Part shown: positions 1-8,787 of the stretch, piece by piece
Layout of the letters: each line of letters opens with the position of its first letter
How positions within the stretch are numbered: position 1 is the first letter of the stretch
Assembly: GCA_013388635.1 (NCBI GenBank)
Contig: JACAEX010000029.1
Coordinates: 1 to 64,000, forward strand
DNA length: 64,000 bases
Direction of reading: 5' to 3'
DNA from: Syntrophaceae bacterium
GTDB taxonomy: Bacteria; Desulfobacterota; BSN033; UBA1163
The notes under the pieces: model-generated
What the model was told of the DNA's origin: nothing
The model's input: only the letters and a program-made list of their open reading frames with translations
Databases searched by the model: none
Program-made: the position numbers and the translations under genes

Positions 1-1278
1 CTCGTCATGATCGCTTTCAAGAATCTGTTGGAGGATAACGATTTAAAAATGGATCCTCTCGAGGTCAAGGGGTTGATCAACTTTGCAGCTTACGGCGAAT
101 TCGCCGACCATTTCCAGGACCAACTTCTCTGCGAAGCCAAGGTCCATGATTATTTGGGCCTGGACCCTCTTTACAACGTGGGAATTAAGACCGGAGGAGC
201 TACCGGAGGCTCAGCTATCCTTACCGCCGCGATGGCCGTTGCTTCAGGCTATGCCAATGTGGCATTGGCGGCGGGATGGGAACGGATGGACGAAGTGGAT
301 ACGCGGACAGGCAATTTCTATATTTCCACAGCAGCCTGCAAGGACTTCGAAACCCGATTGGGTCGGATCTACTCGTCCTACTATGCTCCGATGGCAAACC
401 GCTTTGCCTGGGCTTTTAACGTATCCGAAATCACCAGGGCTAAGATAGCGGTCAAAAATCATCTTTATGCCTACTACTCCCCTTATGCCCAACAGCCCGG
501 GAAGTATACGGTGGAGGATGTCTTAAACAGCCCTATGTCGGCCTATCCTCTTCGATTTCTTGAATGTTGCGCAATGAGCGTGGGAGCGGCCGCTGTACTG
601 GTTTGCGATGAGGAAACGGCATATAAACTCACTGACCATCCCTGCGAACTGTTTATCTCCGGAGGCACACATACATTGAGGGTTGCTGACCGGCGACCTA
701 TGGAAGTCCCTCTCCTCCCTCACGAAACCCCAGACATGTATAAGGATCTTTATGCAAAAGAAGAGGCTCGCTATCCTGGGTTTGAGAGCTTTCTGGCCTC
801 CCGATTTGCAGCCTGGCTGGTTTATCGTATGGCCGGTATTCAAAATCCGATAGAGGACCTGGATCTTGTAGAACTTCATGATGCCTTCACCATCAGCGAC
901 TTACAGACCTACGGGGATATTGGATTAAGACCGTATGGCCAGGAACAGGACTATATTGAGTCCGGAGATGCTTACTACATCAATCCCCATACAGGGAAGC
1001 CTGGCAAATGTCCATCGAACCTCTCCGGTGGACTGATAGGAACTATGCATGCCGTAGGGGCCACGGGCATCTTCCAATGCGCAGAATGCCTATGGCAACT
1101 TCAGCAAAAGTACGACAAATTTCATGGAGACCCCAAGATCTGGAAGAGATGGGGAAAGGAGAAACCAAAGGACTGGCAGAGCCTGCAGATACCCGAGACC
1201 AGTAAACAGGCGCTCTGGGTCTCCCACGCGGGCGTAGGATCCCACGTGACCGTCGGCATTCTGAGAAAGGCCTGGTAG
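1..1278 (+). CDS. Thiolase-like protein (SCP2/lipid-transfer type), 5' end outside window
   Basis: The reading frame is open to the first base, so the first ATG at position 7 is probably internal and the N-terminus is missing. The C-terminal half has the thiolase signatures VELHDAFT and HAVGATG, typical of the SCP-x/lipid-transfer branch. Where classical thiolases carry the nucleophilic Cys (SCP-x pattern NNCATGS) this protein reads GGATGGS, about residue 64 counted from the ATG at 7, so there is no Cys at that place. The DUF35 gene 71 bp downstream fits the known thiolase/DUF35 pairs (Ltp2-type aldolases, BbsA/BbsB). I infer a CoA-ester C-C cleaving or forming enzyme that needs its DUF35 partner. 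Ordinary acetyl-CoA acetyltransferase activity is doubtful. Confidence 0.85.
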   Translation, partial: LVMIAFKNLLEDNDLKMDPLEVKGLINFAAYGEFADHFQDQLLCEAKVHDYLGLDPLYNVGIKTGGATGGSAILTAAMAVASGYANVALAAGWERMDEVDTRTGNFYISTAACKDFETRLGRIYSSYYAPMANRFAWAFNVSEITRAKIAVKNHLYAYYSPYAQQPGKYTVEDVLNSPMSAYPLRFLECCAMSVGAAAVLVCDEETAYKLTDHPCELFISGGTHTLRVADRRPMEVPLLPHETPDMYKDLYAKEEARYPGFESFLASRFAAWLVYRMAGIQNPIEDLDLVELHDAFTISDLQTYGDIGLRPYGQEQDYIESGDAYYINPHTGKPGKCPSNLSGGLIGTMHAVGATGIFQCAECLWQLQQKYDKFHGDPKIWKRWGKEKPKDWQSLQIPETSKQALWVSHAGVGSHVTVGILRKAW

Positions 1279-1281
1279 CTG

Positions 1282-1309
1282 GTAGGGAACGCATATATGC
1301 GTTCCCTAC
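1282..1309. repeat. Perfect 28-bp palindrome
   Basis: The two 14-base arms are exactly complementary with no spacer, centred between 1295 and 1296. It starts 4 bp after the thiolase stop and lies 41 bp before the DUF35 start. No T-run follows, so it is not a classical intrinsic terminator. It could be an operator or an mRNA-stabilising or processing hairpin between two co-transcribed genes. Confidence 0.8.
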
Positions 1310-1349
1310 AGCACGGTTACGCTCCGTAGCGAAGAGGAGGAAAAATCTC

Positions 1350-1904
1350 ATGGCAAAGGAAAAGAGATCGCTAAAGAAAAAAGTTCAAATAAAAAAGGCA
1401 CGGGCAAAAAAAACGAAAGAGATAAAGTTCATTGGGAAGGTGACCAAAATCCGTCAGACCGACCCGCGTACCGTGATCGAATGGCCTCGAACGATCACAC
1501 ATGTCCATACTTACGGAATGCTCTCTCCCTTTTTTGAGGGCCTCAGAAAAGGAGAACTGCGAGCCACCCGCTGTCCAAATCCTAATTGTTCTGAGAATCG
1601 CCTCTGGATTCCACCCCGTGCCCACTGTCCCGACTGCCATACTGAAATGGTGTGGAAGACATTGCCTAACCCGGTGATCGGCAGAATCTACACCTTCACC
1701 CAGGTCGTCTATGCCGGGATAGGGATTGAGCTCTCAACCCCATACTGGCAGGTCGATGTAGAGATTCCGGGGTTGGCTACCATACCCAAAAGTTACCTGC
1801 TCTACGGAGAACCCTACATCGGAATGAAGGTCAAAGCTGAATTCAGAACAAAAAACCCGACCAACACGGTCCTTGACTATTACTGGGTACCCTGCGAACC
1901 ATAA
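1350..1904 (+). CDS. DUF35 OB-fold / zinc-ribbon partner of thiolase
   Basis: This 184-residue protein has a strongly basic N-terminus (Lys/Arg-rich, residues 1-35). A rubredoxin-like zinc ribbon follows with Cys pairs at about 75/80 and 93/96, then a C-terminal OB fold. This is the DUF35 (ChsH2/BbsA-like) architecture. Such proteins bind acyl-CoA and complex with thiolase-fold enzymes or hydratases. The start is supported by GAGGAGG 8-13 bases upstream. It lies directly behind the thiolase-like gene and is expected to form a complex with it. The long basic N-terminal extension is unusual for the family. Confidence 0.85.
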   Translation: MAKEKRSLKKKVQIKKARAKKTKEIKFIGKVTKIRQTDPRTVIEWPRTITHVHTYGMLSPFFEGLRKGELRATRCPNPNCSENRLWIPPRAHCPDCHTEMVWKTLPNPVIGRIYTFTQVVYAGIGIELSTPYWQVDVEIPGLATIPKSYLLYGEPYIGMKVKAEFRTKNPTNTVLDYYWVPCEP

Positions 1905-1911
1905 CTCAAAG

Positions 1912-2010
1912 GGTTCAAGGATTCGAGGGTCCGAGGGTTTAAGTGAGTCGCATATGAATTCAAAAATAATGGACAGTTTTATAACACCAAAACCCTGGAA
2001 CCCTTGACCC
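1912..2010. repeat. Word-repeat spacer with imperfect long hairpin
   Basis: The spacer between the DUF35 and acyl-CoA dehydrogenase genes carries short related words (GGGTTCAAGG, GAGGGTCCGAGGG) in its left part. Complementary words (AAACCCTGGAACCCTTGACC) lie in the right part. Together they form a long imperfect inverted repeat. No ORF is convincing here. Confidence 0.55.
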
Positions 2011-2037
2011 CTTGACTTCTTCTTTTGGAGGAAATTT

Positions 2038-3207
2038 ATGGCACTCGATTTCGATTTGACAGAAGAGCAGCAGATGCTCCGGAAGATGGTGCGAAACTTT
2101 GCGGAGAAGGAGATTGCCCCTGTCGCCCAGGAACTGGATGAAAAAGAGGAATTCTCCTACGGCTTGACGAAACGGATGGGAGACCTTGGGCTTTTTGGCC
2201 CTTTTGTACCTGAAGAATACGGCGGAAGCAATGTGGGCTACATCTCCTACATCATCGCCGTGGAGGAGATCGCACGAATCGACGGCTCCCAGGCCGCCAC
2301 CCTGGCCGCTGGAAACTCTCTTGGAATCTCGCCCATCTATTACTATGGAAATGAGGAGCAGAAGAAAAAATGGCTCCCCGACCTCTGCGCCGGCATTGCC
2401 CTCTCCTCTTTCGGTCTGACCGAACCCAATGCTGGCTCCGATGCAGGGGCTTCCCGGACGAATGCCGTCCTGGACGGCGACCACTGGGTGATCAACGGAT
2501 CGAAGATCTTCATCACCAATTCAACGACCGACATCAGCCGCGTCTGTGTCGTTCAGGCTGTGACCGGAAAGCGTGAGGACGGCAGAAACGAACTTTCCTG
2601 TATCCTCGTTCCCAATGGAACCCCTGGTTTCACGACCAAGACCATGCACGGCAAGATGGTCTGGAGGGCATCCAATACAGGGGAGCTTTACTTCCAGGAC
2701 TGCAGGGTCCCGAAGGAGAACCTTCTCGGCCGACGGGGAGATGGGTTCCACCAGATGCTTGCGACTCTGGATGGGGGGAGGTTGAGCATTGCCGCAATGG
2801 GTTTGGGAGGCGCCCAGGGAGCGTTCGAATTGGCCCTCAAGTATTCGAACGAAAGGGAACAGTTCGGCAGGCCGATCGGCTCCTTCCAGGTCAACGCCTT
2901 CAAATTGGCCGACATGGCGACAGAGATTGAACTGGCAAGGCTTCTCCTCTACAAGGCCTGCTGGTTATGTGAGAATAACCGACCTTTCTCAAAGGAGTCC
3001 GCCATGGCCAAGATGTTCTGCTCCGAGATGTATCATCGGGTGGCCAACCAGGCCGTCCAGCTCCATGGGGGATATGGTTTGATGAAGGAATATGCGGTCG
3101 AGCGCCATTACCGAAATCAGAAGCTTCTGGATATCGGAGAAGGAACTTCAGAAGTTCAAAGAATTGTCATCGCCCGTCACATCGGCGTCCCCGGCCGGGC
3201 CTTGTAA
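2038..3207 (+). CDS. Acyl-CoA dehydrogenase
   Basis: The 389-residue protein is full length for the family: N-terminal helical domain, central beta domain (GLTEPNAGSDAG flavin/substrate loop) and C-terminal helical domain. The catalytic base position of the short/medium-chain branch is kept in the motif GEGTSE near the C-terminus. It oxidises an acyl-CoA to the 2,3-enoyl-CoA with FAD and normally passes electrons to ETF. The start has a good GGAGG at 9 bases. Its place after the thiolase/DUF35 pair suggests one beta-oxidation-like route. The exact acyl substrate cannot be read from the sequence. Confidence 0.95.
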   Translation: MALDFDLTEEQQMLRKMVRNFAEKEIAPVAQELDEKEEFSYGLTKRMGDLGLFGPFVPEEYGGSNVGYISYIIAVEEIARIDGSQAATLAAGNSLGISPIYYYGNEEQKKKWLPDLCAGIALSSFGLTEPNAGSDAGASRTNAVLDGDHWVINGSKIFITNSTTDISRVCVVQAVTGKREDGRNELSCILVPNGTPGFTTKTMHGKMVWRASNTGELYFQDCRVPKENLLGRRGDGFHQMLATLDGGRLSIAAMGLGGAQGAFELALKYSNEREQFGRPIGSFQVNAFKLADMATEIELARLLLYKACWLCENNRPFSKESAMAKMFCSEMYHRVANQAVQLHGGYGLMKEYAVERHYRNQKLLDIGEGTSEVQRIVIARHIGVPGRAL

Positions 3208-3245
3208 TAAAAGAAAAAAATGGACTTCGAAAGGTCCGCACGGAA

Positions 3246-3794
3246 GTGATCTTTAAAGGATCTTCTTTTGATCTGAAATCCTTCATGTACCCGGGGCAGA
3301 TTGAGAAAATCGATAAGTCAGGACGTTCTTTCGCCATCGGGATCTGTAGGGGCGATGATTATCTATGTCTTCTTGAGATGTATCTCCATTTCTCTCCAAG
3401 GCCTGCCTCTCAGGGACTTCCTCCGGAAGATCCACAAGTTTGTCAGAGCTGGTTGAAGAATCTCCTCGAAATCGGTATCAATCTTCTTGCCCGGAGAGGC
3501 GATCGAGTGATCGGGCATGCGGCCTTGATCCCCGATCCGAACGGAAAATCAGGCGAGTTCGTCATCTTTGTCGATCAGAATAATAGGAATCTTGGAATCG
3601 GCACAGAGCTGACACGCTTGACCCTGGAAAGATCGAAGCAACTTGGCTTTGAATCCGTCTGGTTGACAGTCCCCCCAACCAACTTTATCGCTGTTAAACT
3701 ATATAAAAAATTCGGCTTTGAATACTTGGATAGCGATCCCTATGAAAGGGTCATGACGGTTCGATTACGATCCTTAATCCCCGCCGAAATCTAA
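3246..3794 (+). CDS. GNAT-family N-acetyltransferase
   Basis: The 182-residue protein has a C-terminal GNAT domain. The acetyl-CoA-binding motif A is visible as NRNLGIGTELT (about residues 117-127), followed by NFIAVKLYKKFGFEY, the typical motif B. The N-terminal 60 residues are not recognisable. The chosen start is a GTG; an in-frame ATG 13 codons later lacks a ribosome binding site. It follows the acyl-CoA dehydrogenase by 38 bp and may be co-transcribed. Related GNATs in anaerobes acetylate CoA ligases, and it is convergent with a propionyl-CoA synthetase gene 21 bp away, so a PatZ/AcuA-like role is possible but is only inference. Confidence 0.8.
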   Translation: MIFKGSSFDLKSFMYPGQIEKIDKSGRSFAIGICRGDDYLCLLEMYLHFSPRPASQGLPPEDPQVCQSWLKNLLEIGINLLARRGDRVIGHAALIPDPNGKSGEFVIFVDQNNRNLGIGTELTRLTLERSKQLGFESVWLTVPPTNFIAVKLYKKFGFEYLDSDPYERVMTVRLRSLIPAEI

Positions 3795-3815
3795 ATTGAA
3801 ATGGAAGAATTTGGG

Positions 3816-5711
3816 TTAAGCCAACCTGCTCTGTTTCAAAGCCTCTTCGATCTCTTTTAAAATTAAAGGATCGTCGATGGTGGAAGGAACGGTGTAACTT
3901 TCCCCATCTGCAATCTTTCTCATCGTGCCCCTCAGGATTTTCCCAGAGCGAGTTTTAGGCAGACGTGCCACGACCACAACTTCCTTAAAACTGGCAACGG
4001 CTCCAATCTGGTCCCTGACCATCTGAACAAGCTCCTTCACAATCTCGCCATCATTCCGATGGACATGGGATTTCAGAACCACAAAACCCAAAGGCAATTG
4101 CCCCTTAAATTCATCTTTGCGTCCGACCACTGCACATTCGGCTACGTCGGGATGTTTGGCAATGACCTCCTCCATGGCCCCGGTGGAGAGCCGATGTCCA
4201 GCCACATTGATCACGTCATCCACCCGGCCCATGATGAAAATATACCCATCTCTGTCGATATGGCCTCCATCTCCGGTAAAATAAAACCCTGGAAACATAT
4301 CGAGGTAGGAGGTCTTAAATTTCTGATCATCCTGCCACAGGGTCATCAGTGTGCCCGGAGGAAGAGGAAGTTTGATGACCACGATCCCCTCTTGTTCAGG
4401 CGGAAGAGCCTTGCCGTTGCTGTCCAAGATCTTGACTTCATATCCCGGCATCGGTTTGGTTGGCGAACCGGCCTTGATGGGAAGGGGGTCCAGACCCATA
4501 CAATTTCCAGCAATGGCCCATCCTGTCTCGGTTTGCCACCAGTGATCCACGACAGGTCTCTTCAACAGATCACTGGCCCAGTAATAGGTATCAGGGTCTA
4601 ACCTCTCTCCGGCGAGGAAGAGGTATTTGAAATGAGAGAGGTCATATCTCTTTATGAATTCTCCGTAAGGGTCCTCCTTCTTGATGGCCCTGATGGCAGT
4701 GGGCGCTGTAAAGAGAACTTTCACCTTATGGTCCGAGATCACTCTCCAAAACGCACCTGCATCAGGCGTCCCCACAGGCTTTCCTTCGTAAATTAAGGTG
4801 GTACATCTGTGGAGGAGGGGACCATAGACGATGTAAGAATGGCCGACCACCCAACCCACATCAGAGGCAGCCCAGAAAACATCTCCGGGTTCTACTCCGT
4901 AGAGATATTTCATGGTCCATTTTAAAGCAACGGCATGACCGCCGTTGTCGCGGACGACACCTTTGGGAAGCCCGGTGGTTCCCGAGGTATAAAGAATATA
5001 AAGGGGGTCGGTTGAGGAAACCGGTACACAATCCACGGCTGAGGCATGAGCCATCTCCTTCTCCCAATCGAAGTCTCTTCCGGGAAGTAAAGTCCCCTGA
5101 AATTGCTCTCTCTGGTAGATGATGCATCTCTCGGGTTTATGTCTCGAAATCTCTATGGCTTTATCTAAGAGGGGCTTATACCCGATCACCTTTTTCCCCT
5201 CTATTCCGCAGGAGGCAGAGACGACCAGTTTTGGTTTTGCGTCATCGATTCGGATAGCCAACTCATTCGGAGCAAACCCCCCGAAGACAACCGAGTGAAT
5301 CGCGCCAATTCGCGCACAGGCAAGCATAGCCACAACAGCCTCTGGAATCATGGGCATATAGATGATGACCCGATCTCCTTTTCGCACGCCAAAAGAGCTT
5401 AGTAGACCTGCAAACCTGGAAACGTTTTCCTGGAGTTCCTTGTAGGTGATTTTTCTAATCTGATTCGTCACAGGGCTGTCGTAAATTATGGCCGCCTGAT
5501 CTCCCCTGCCCATAAGGACATGATAGTCAACCGCATTGTAGCAGGTGTTTAACTCACCTCCTGTAAACCATCGGTAAAAAGGCTTTTGGGAAGCATCAAG
5601 AATCTTTTGGTATGGTTTATACCATTGAATTTCCTTGGCTGCCCTGCCCCAGAAATTCTCCGGACTATGAATAGATTCTTCATAAACCTTCAGATATTCG
5701 TTCCTCATCAT
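3816..5711 (-). CDS. prpE: Propionyl-CoA synthetase (AMP-forming)
   Basis: This 631-residue ACS-type adenylating enzyme activates propionate (or acetate) to the CoA ester using ATP. The adenylate motif YTSGTTGLPKG is at about residues 241-251, and the C-terminal PKTRSGKILRG carries the conserved catalytic and acetylatable Lys. The N-terminal NTCYNAVD block and C-terminal STIDDP block resemble PrpE more than Acs, hence the symbol. Two ATGs occur in tandem; the second (5708) is better spaced from GGGAGG. It has its own promoter and palindromic site upstream. Propionyl-CoA would feed the methylmalonyl-CoA cluster at 26-31 kb. Confidence 0.88.
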   Translation of the reverse strand: MMRNEYLKVYEESIHSPENFWGRAAKEIQWYKPYQKILDASQKPFYRWFTGGELNTCYNAVDYHVLMGRGDQAAIIYDSPVTNQIRKITYKELQENVSRFAGLLSSFGVRKGDRVIIYMPMIPEAVVAMLACARIGAIHSVVFGGFAPNELAIRIDDAKPKLVVSASCGIEGKKVIGYKPLLDKAIEISRHKPERCIIYQREQFQGTLLPGRDFDWEKEMAHASAVDCVPVSSTDPLYILYTSGTTGLPKGVVRDNGGHAVALKWTMKYLYGVEPGDVFWAASDVGWVVGHSYIVYGPLLHRCTTLIYEGKPVGTPDAGAFWRVISDHKVKVLFTAPTAIRAIKKEDPYGEFIKRYDLSHFKYLFLAGERLDPDTYYWASDLLKRPVVDHWWQTETGWAIAGNCMGLDPLPIKAGSPTKPMPGYEVKILDSNGKALPPEQEGIVVIKLPLPPGTLMTLWQDDQKFKTSYLDMFPGFYFTGDGGHIDRDGYIFIMGRVDDVINVAGHRLSTGAMEEVIAKHPDVAECAVVGRKDEFKGQLPLGFVVLKSHVHRNDGEIVKELVQMVRDQIGAVASFKEVVVVARLPKTRSGKILRGTMRKIADGESYTVPSTIDDPLILKEIEEALKQSRLA

Positions 5712-5726
5712 CTACCTCCCAGATGA

Positions 5727-5755
5727 TTTATAAGATAGTGTTAACGTTAACGCAA
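5727..5755 (-). promoter_or_regulatory. Sigma-70-type promoter of prpE with embedded palindrome
   Basis: On the minus strand a TTGCGT -35 box (5750-5755) and a TATAAA -10 box (5727-5732) are separated by exactly 17 bases. The perfect 12-bp palindrome GTTAACGTTAAC (5740-5751) covers the upstream spacer and touches the -35 box, which is where a repressor would block RNA polymerase. The regulator is unknown. Confidence 0.6.
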
Positions 5756-5942
5756 CATTTCAGTAAGATTTCTTAACCCTTTAAATGTTGACCCATTTCA
5801 ATCATGGCTGCCTATTAATACAAGGTTTAACGAAAAGAATTTTGGGGGAACATCCATGCATCTTATAGAGCTGATGGGGATTGTGAAGAATGACCTCATC
5901 CTTTCTTAATAATTCAAACCAAAATTTCAAAAGTCATTGACC

Positions 5943-6806
5943 TTACACCGGAATCCCGATGATATTGAGTCGAATTCTATAAACGGAGGTCCTGGCTGTG
6001 ATATAGAGCGTTTTCCAGTCTTTGTCACCCCAACATAAGTTTGCAGGAAGTTCAGGGATCGGAATAATCCCGATCCTTCTTCCATCGGGGTTGAACACCC
6101 AGATCCCTCCTTTGCCCGTGACATAAACATTCCCCTCTGAATCCACTTTCAGGCCATCCGGCGCCAGGGGCTCTCCGGAGATCTCTGCAAAAATGCGGCC
6201 ATTTGTTGTCTTTCCATTATCTTTTACATCGAATACGCGAATGTGATTCATCTCGGTATCTGCAATATAGAGCAAGGATTCATCTGGAGAAAAGGCTAAC
6301 CCATTGGGCACAGAATCATCGATCAGAAGGCTGAGATGATCTCCATCGGGAGCCAACCGATAAACCCCATAAAAAGGTAGTTCCTGTTCTTCAAAAGTGC
6401 CGAACACCGGATTTAAACCGTAGGGGGGGTCAGTGAAATATATACTGCCGTCAGATTTTACGACGACATCGTTAGGGCTATTCAGTCTTTTCCCGTTATA
6501 ATGGGAGGCCACCGTCACGACTTTGCCGTCTTCCTCCGTTCGAGAAACCCGACGATTGGCATGCTCGCAGGCAATAAGCCTTCCTTTTTTGTCTATCGTT
6601 AAACCATTTGATTTACCACTTGGGGCACGAAATTCTGAGATACCATTCTCCGGCGTCCATTTGACGATTCGATTCCCAGGAATATCGCTAAACAATAAAT
6701 ATCCGCCTTTCGCATTCCAGACAGGTCCCTCTGTAAAATGGAATCCTGTTGCAAGTCTTTCGGCTCTGCTCCCCTCGGGGACGATATGCTTAAGTAAAGA
6801 ATTCAT
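5943..6806 (-). CDS. SMP-30/gluconolactonase-family lactonase
   Basis: The 287-residue protein is a six-bladed beta-propeller of the SMP-30/Gnl/LRE family. The three metal-ligand motifs are visible: FTEGPVW (Glu about 26), PNGLAFS (Asn) and APDGLKVD (Asp). Members hydrolyse sugar or other lactones with a divalent metal. No signal peptide is present, so it should be cytoplasmic. It is the last gene of the long minus-strand cluster, 65 bp after the MaoC-type gene, so the substrate may be a lactone intermediate of that pathway. Confidence 0.85.
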   Translation of the reverse strand: MNSLLKHIVPEGSRAERLATGFHFTEGPVWNAKGGYLLFSDIPGNRIVKWTPENGISEFRAPSGKSNGLTIDKKGRLIACEHANRRVSRTEEDGKVVTVASHYNGKRLNSPNDVVVKSDGSIYFTDPPYGLNPVFGTFEEQELPFYGVYRLAPDGDHLSLLIDDSVPNGLAFSPDESLLYIADTEMNHIRVFDVKDNGKTTNGRIFAEISGEPLAPDGLKVDSEGNVYVTGKGGIWVFNPDGRRIGIIPIPELPANLCWGDKDWKTLYITARTSVYRIRLNIIGIPV

Positions 6807-6871
6807 CCTATTATTTCACAATGCTTTTTATTATTCTGACTGTTAAGCAGAAGCACTCCGAAAGCGAGAAG

Positions 6872-7318
6872 TTACGCCTTTTTCAAACCCTTCAGAGGAA
6901 GTTCTACGATGGCCTTTCCTGGAACACAATTAATATTATTCTGATTTTTTATCCAGAGTTCGAGCTCCACATAACCCTTTCCCTCTTGAATATATTTACT
7001 TATAATTTTGCCACCGCAGGCAAGGATATCACCAGGTGTCATGAAGCTGCGAAATTGAATCGACAGTTTGCGCAGCTCACCTCTTTCTCCTGCCCAGTCA
7101 CTTAAGAGTTGAACATAGTAGTCTCCAGCCATATTCCCTGGTGCGACGACATTGGGAAGTCCGCGGCGCTGAGTAGCAAAGGGATAATCAAAGTGAATTC
7201 TGTCCATGAGCCAGACCGTTGATAAATACATGAGTATATTCACCGTCGTCACTTGTTTCTCTAATACTGGAATCTCCTGACCTTCGACAACATCCTCATA
7301 AAAAATCTGGTTATTCAT
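6872..7318 (-). CDS. MaoC-like hydratase subunit (C-terminal-type hot-dog)
   Basis: This is a 148-residue single hot-dog domain of the MaoC dehydratase family. I start it at the ATG at 7318 (MNNQIF), which has an AAAGGAG upstream. The longer frame to 7348 would overlap the preceding gene. It lies 4 bp behind another hot-dog gene; such small pairs form heterodimeric 2-enoyl-CoA hydratases. The family's catalytic Asp/His pair is not obvious by eye in this protein, so it may be the non-catalytic partner. Substrate is unknown. Confidence 0.8.
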   Translation of the reverse strand: MNNQIFYEDVVEGQEIPVLEKQVTTVNILMYLSTVWLMDRIHFDYPFATQRRGLPNVVAPGNMAGDYYVQLLSDWAGERGELRKLSIQFRSFMTPGDILACGGKIISKYIQEGKGYVELELWIKNQNNINCVPGKAIVELPLKGLKKA

Positions 7319-7322
7319 ACAC

Positions 7323-7850
7323 TTATGACTCCTTTCTCGGTGTGGCAATCATCGTTACCCGGTGCTTAGCCAGGGTTTCTCCTTTTTGGTTCTTATAGGT
7401 AAACAAAGAGGTGACAAAAATCATTTTGCCGCTCCTCCCATCTTTCTCGCTCATATCGACTATGTTCCCTGTCACCGTCACTTGGTCTCCGACGTAAACA
7501 GGCTTAAAAAACTCAAGTTCCTCTCCGCCACGCACCCAGCCTAATTCCCAAGTATTGGGGAATTCAGGAACACCCACAAAAGTGGCCAAACCATCCTCTC
7601 CCAATTCCTTAACGCTTTTCTCCCCACCGGGGACACCGATCGCCCAAGACACATAGCCAAGGGGGGCGGTCAAACCACCATATTTCCCTTTCTTGGCGGC
7701 ATTTTCATCAAAATATATTGGGTTGAGATCGTCGATAGCCAGTGCATATCGCCGAATATCCCTTGCCAATACCGTTTCTCCGGTATAGGATGGCGTTTCT
7801 TGTCCAATATATTTTCTCCAACCAAGTTTGTCCAATAACGATTCGCCCAT
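7323..7850 (-). CDS. MaoC-like hydratase subunit (FAS1_DH / MaoC_dehydrat_N type)
   Basis: The 175-residue protein belongs to the N-terminal MaoC dehydratase family. The motif DDLNPIYFDENAAKKGKYGG (the (D/N)xNPIH-like segment followed by the conserved gate loop) and the APLGYVSWA stretch are visible. It is expected to pair with the MaoC-like product of the next gene as an enoyl-CoA hydratase. The start has GGAGGAATT directly upstream. It sits between the COG1058-like gene and the second hydratase gene in a tightly packed operon. Confidence 0.85.
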   Translation of the reverse strand: MGESLLDKLGWRKYIGQETPSYTGETVLARDIRRYALAIDDLNPIYFDENAAKKGKYGGLTAPLGYVSWAIGVPGGEKSVKELGEDGLATFVGVPEFPNTWELGWVRGGEELEFFKPVYVGDQVTVTGNIVDMSEKDGRSGKMIFVTSLFTYKNQKGETLAKHRVTMIATPRKES

Positions 7851-7879
7851 AATTCCTCCTCCGGATCTCAGAATCTACT

Positions 7880-8767
7880 TCAGCTACTTATCTTTTCTTT
7901 TAACCTGTTTTTTAAACTGGCTGCTATGTTCTCCGCCAATTGGTCTTTGCTCAAATGAGAGGCAAGGCCCTTGACCAGGGAATCGAGACCTATTTGCACT
8001 TCATCATTGGGGCCAGGGAGGGCTACGATGAGAGTCTGAGAAATTTTTCCTATGGCTATCCGGACACTGTCTTTGTGTTGATGCCGGCCCACACCTAATT
8101 GATATTTAAAGACAGGTAAGACAACTGCCTCCGGGTCAACCATCAATACCGCTTCGATCGTCCGGTCTTTATCTTCTGCCCCGACCCCGCCGGTCGTGAT
8201 CACCAGACCGTAGCCTTCATCGACCGCCTGCCTCAAATGCGCGGCGATCAGCACCTCATCATCCTTAAGCGTTGGTCCTACCTTTACCGAATAACCTTCT
8301 TCTTTCAAACGCCGGCTGATAGTCGGGGTGTTGGTATCCATCACCTGACCGTTGGCCACCTCGGTCCCGGAAGAAAAAACCACTGCTGTTTTTAATAACC
8401 TAACTTGTATTTCTTTGGCCATTTCCTCAGACTTCTTTAGAGCCTTTTCACCTTCTGCGTAATCCAGGGCAATCCAACTCAGCAGCCCCTGAGAACCAAC
8501 GGAGGTCTTCTCACTAATGGTCACTCCGGGATGGGCCGACAACCGTCGCAACAATTGCTCCTCTTTCCCTATAATGTCATGGGCATTGAGGCCCGACCTT
8601 AAAATATCAACCACCAGGTTTTCACCCTGAACATCGGTGACCAGAAGCTCATTACGCTCCAGGTTAAGGGTCTCCGCCACTATAGTGGCAATCTCGCCTA
8701 AATCGACATTCTCTAAAGATATCCCTTTGATCCACAGTTCGGTTTTTTTAAATAAATCATATTCCAT
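7880..8767 (-). CDS. MoCF/COG1058 (CinA-N-like) domain protein with unique N-terminus
   Basis: Of 295 residues, the C-terminal 170 match the molybdopterin-binding/CinA-N fold: SSGTEVANGQVMDTN (about 132-146) corresponds to the CinA GDELLxG...DTN motif, and TTGGVGAEDKD (191-201) is the signature loop. COG1058 domains of CinA are known to act on nucleotide pyrophosphates; MogA/MoeA relatives adenylate molybdopterin. The first 120 residues match nothing I know. It lies 20 bp behind the QPRTase-like gene, which itself follows the LarA-like gene. I infer a role in nucleotide-cofactor chemistry. The start has AGGGAG at an unusually long 13 bases. Confidence 0.75.
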   Translation of the reverse strand: MEYDLFKKTELWIKGISLENVDLGEIATIVAETLNLERNELLVTDVQGENLVVDILRSGLNAHDIIGKEEQLLRRLSAHPGVTISEKTSVGSQGLLSWIALDYAEGEKALKKSEEMAKEIQVRLLKTAVVFSSGTEVANGQVMDTNTPTISRRLKEEGYSVKVGPTLKDDEVLIAAHLRQAVDEGYGLVITTGGVGAEDKDRTIEAVLMVDPEAVVLPVFKYQLGVGRHQHKDSVRIAIGKISQTLIVALPGPNDEVQIGLDSLVKGLASHLSKDQLAENIAASLKNRLKEKISS

Positions 8768-8787
8768 TAATTCAAAAAATCTCCCTT

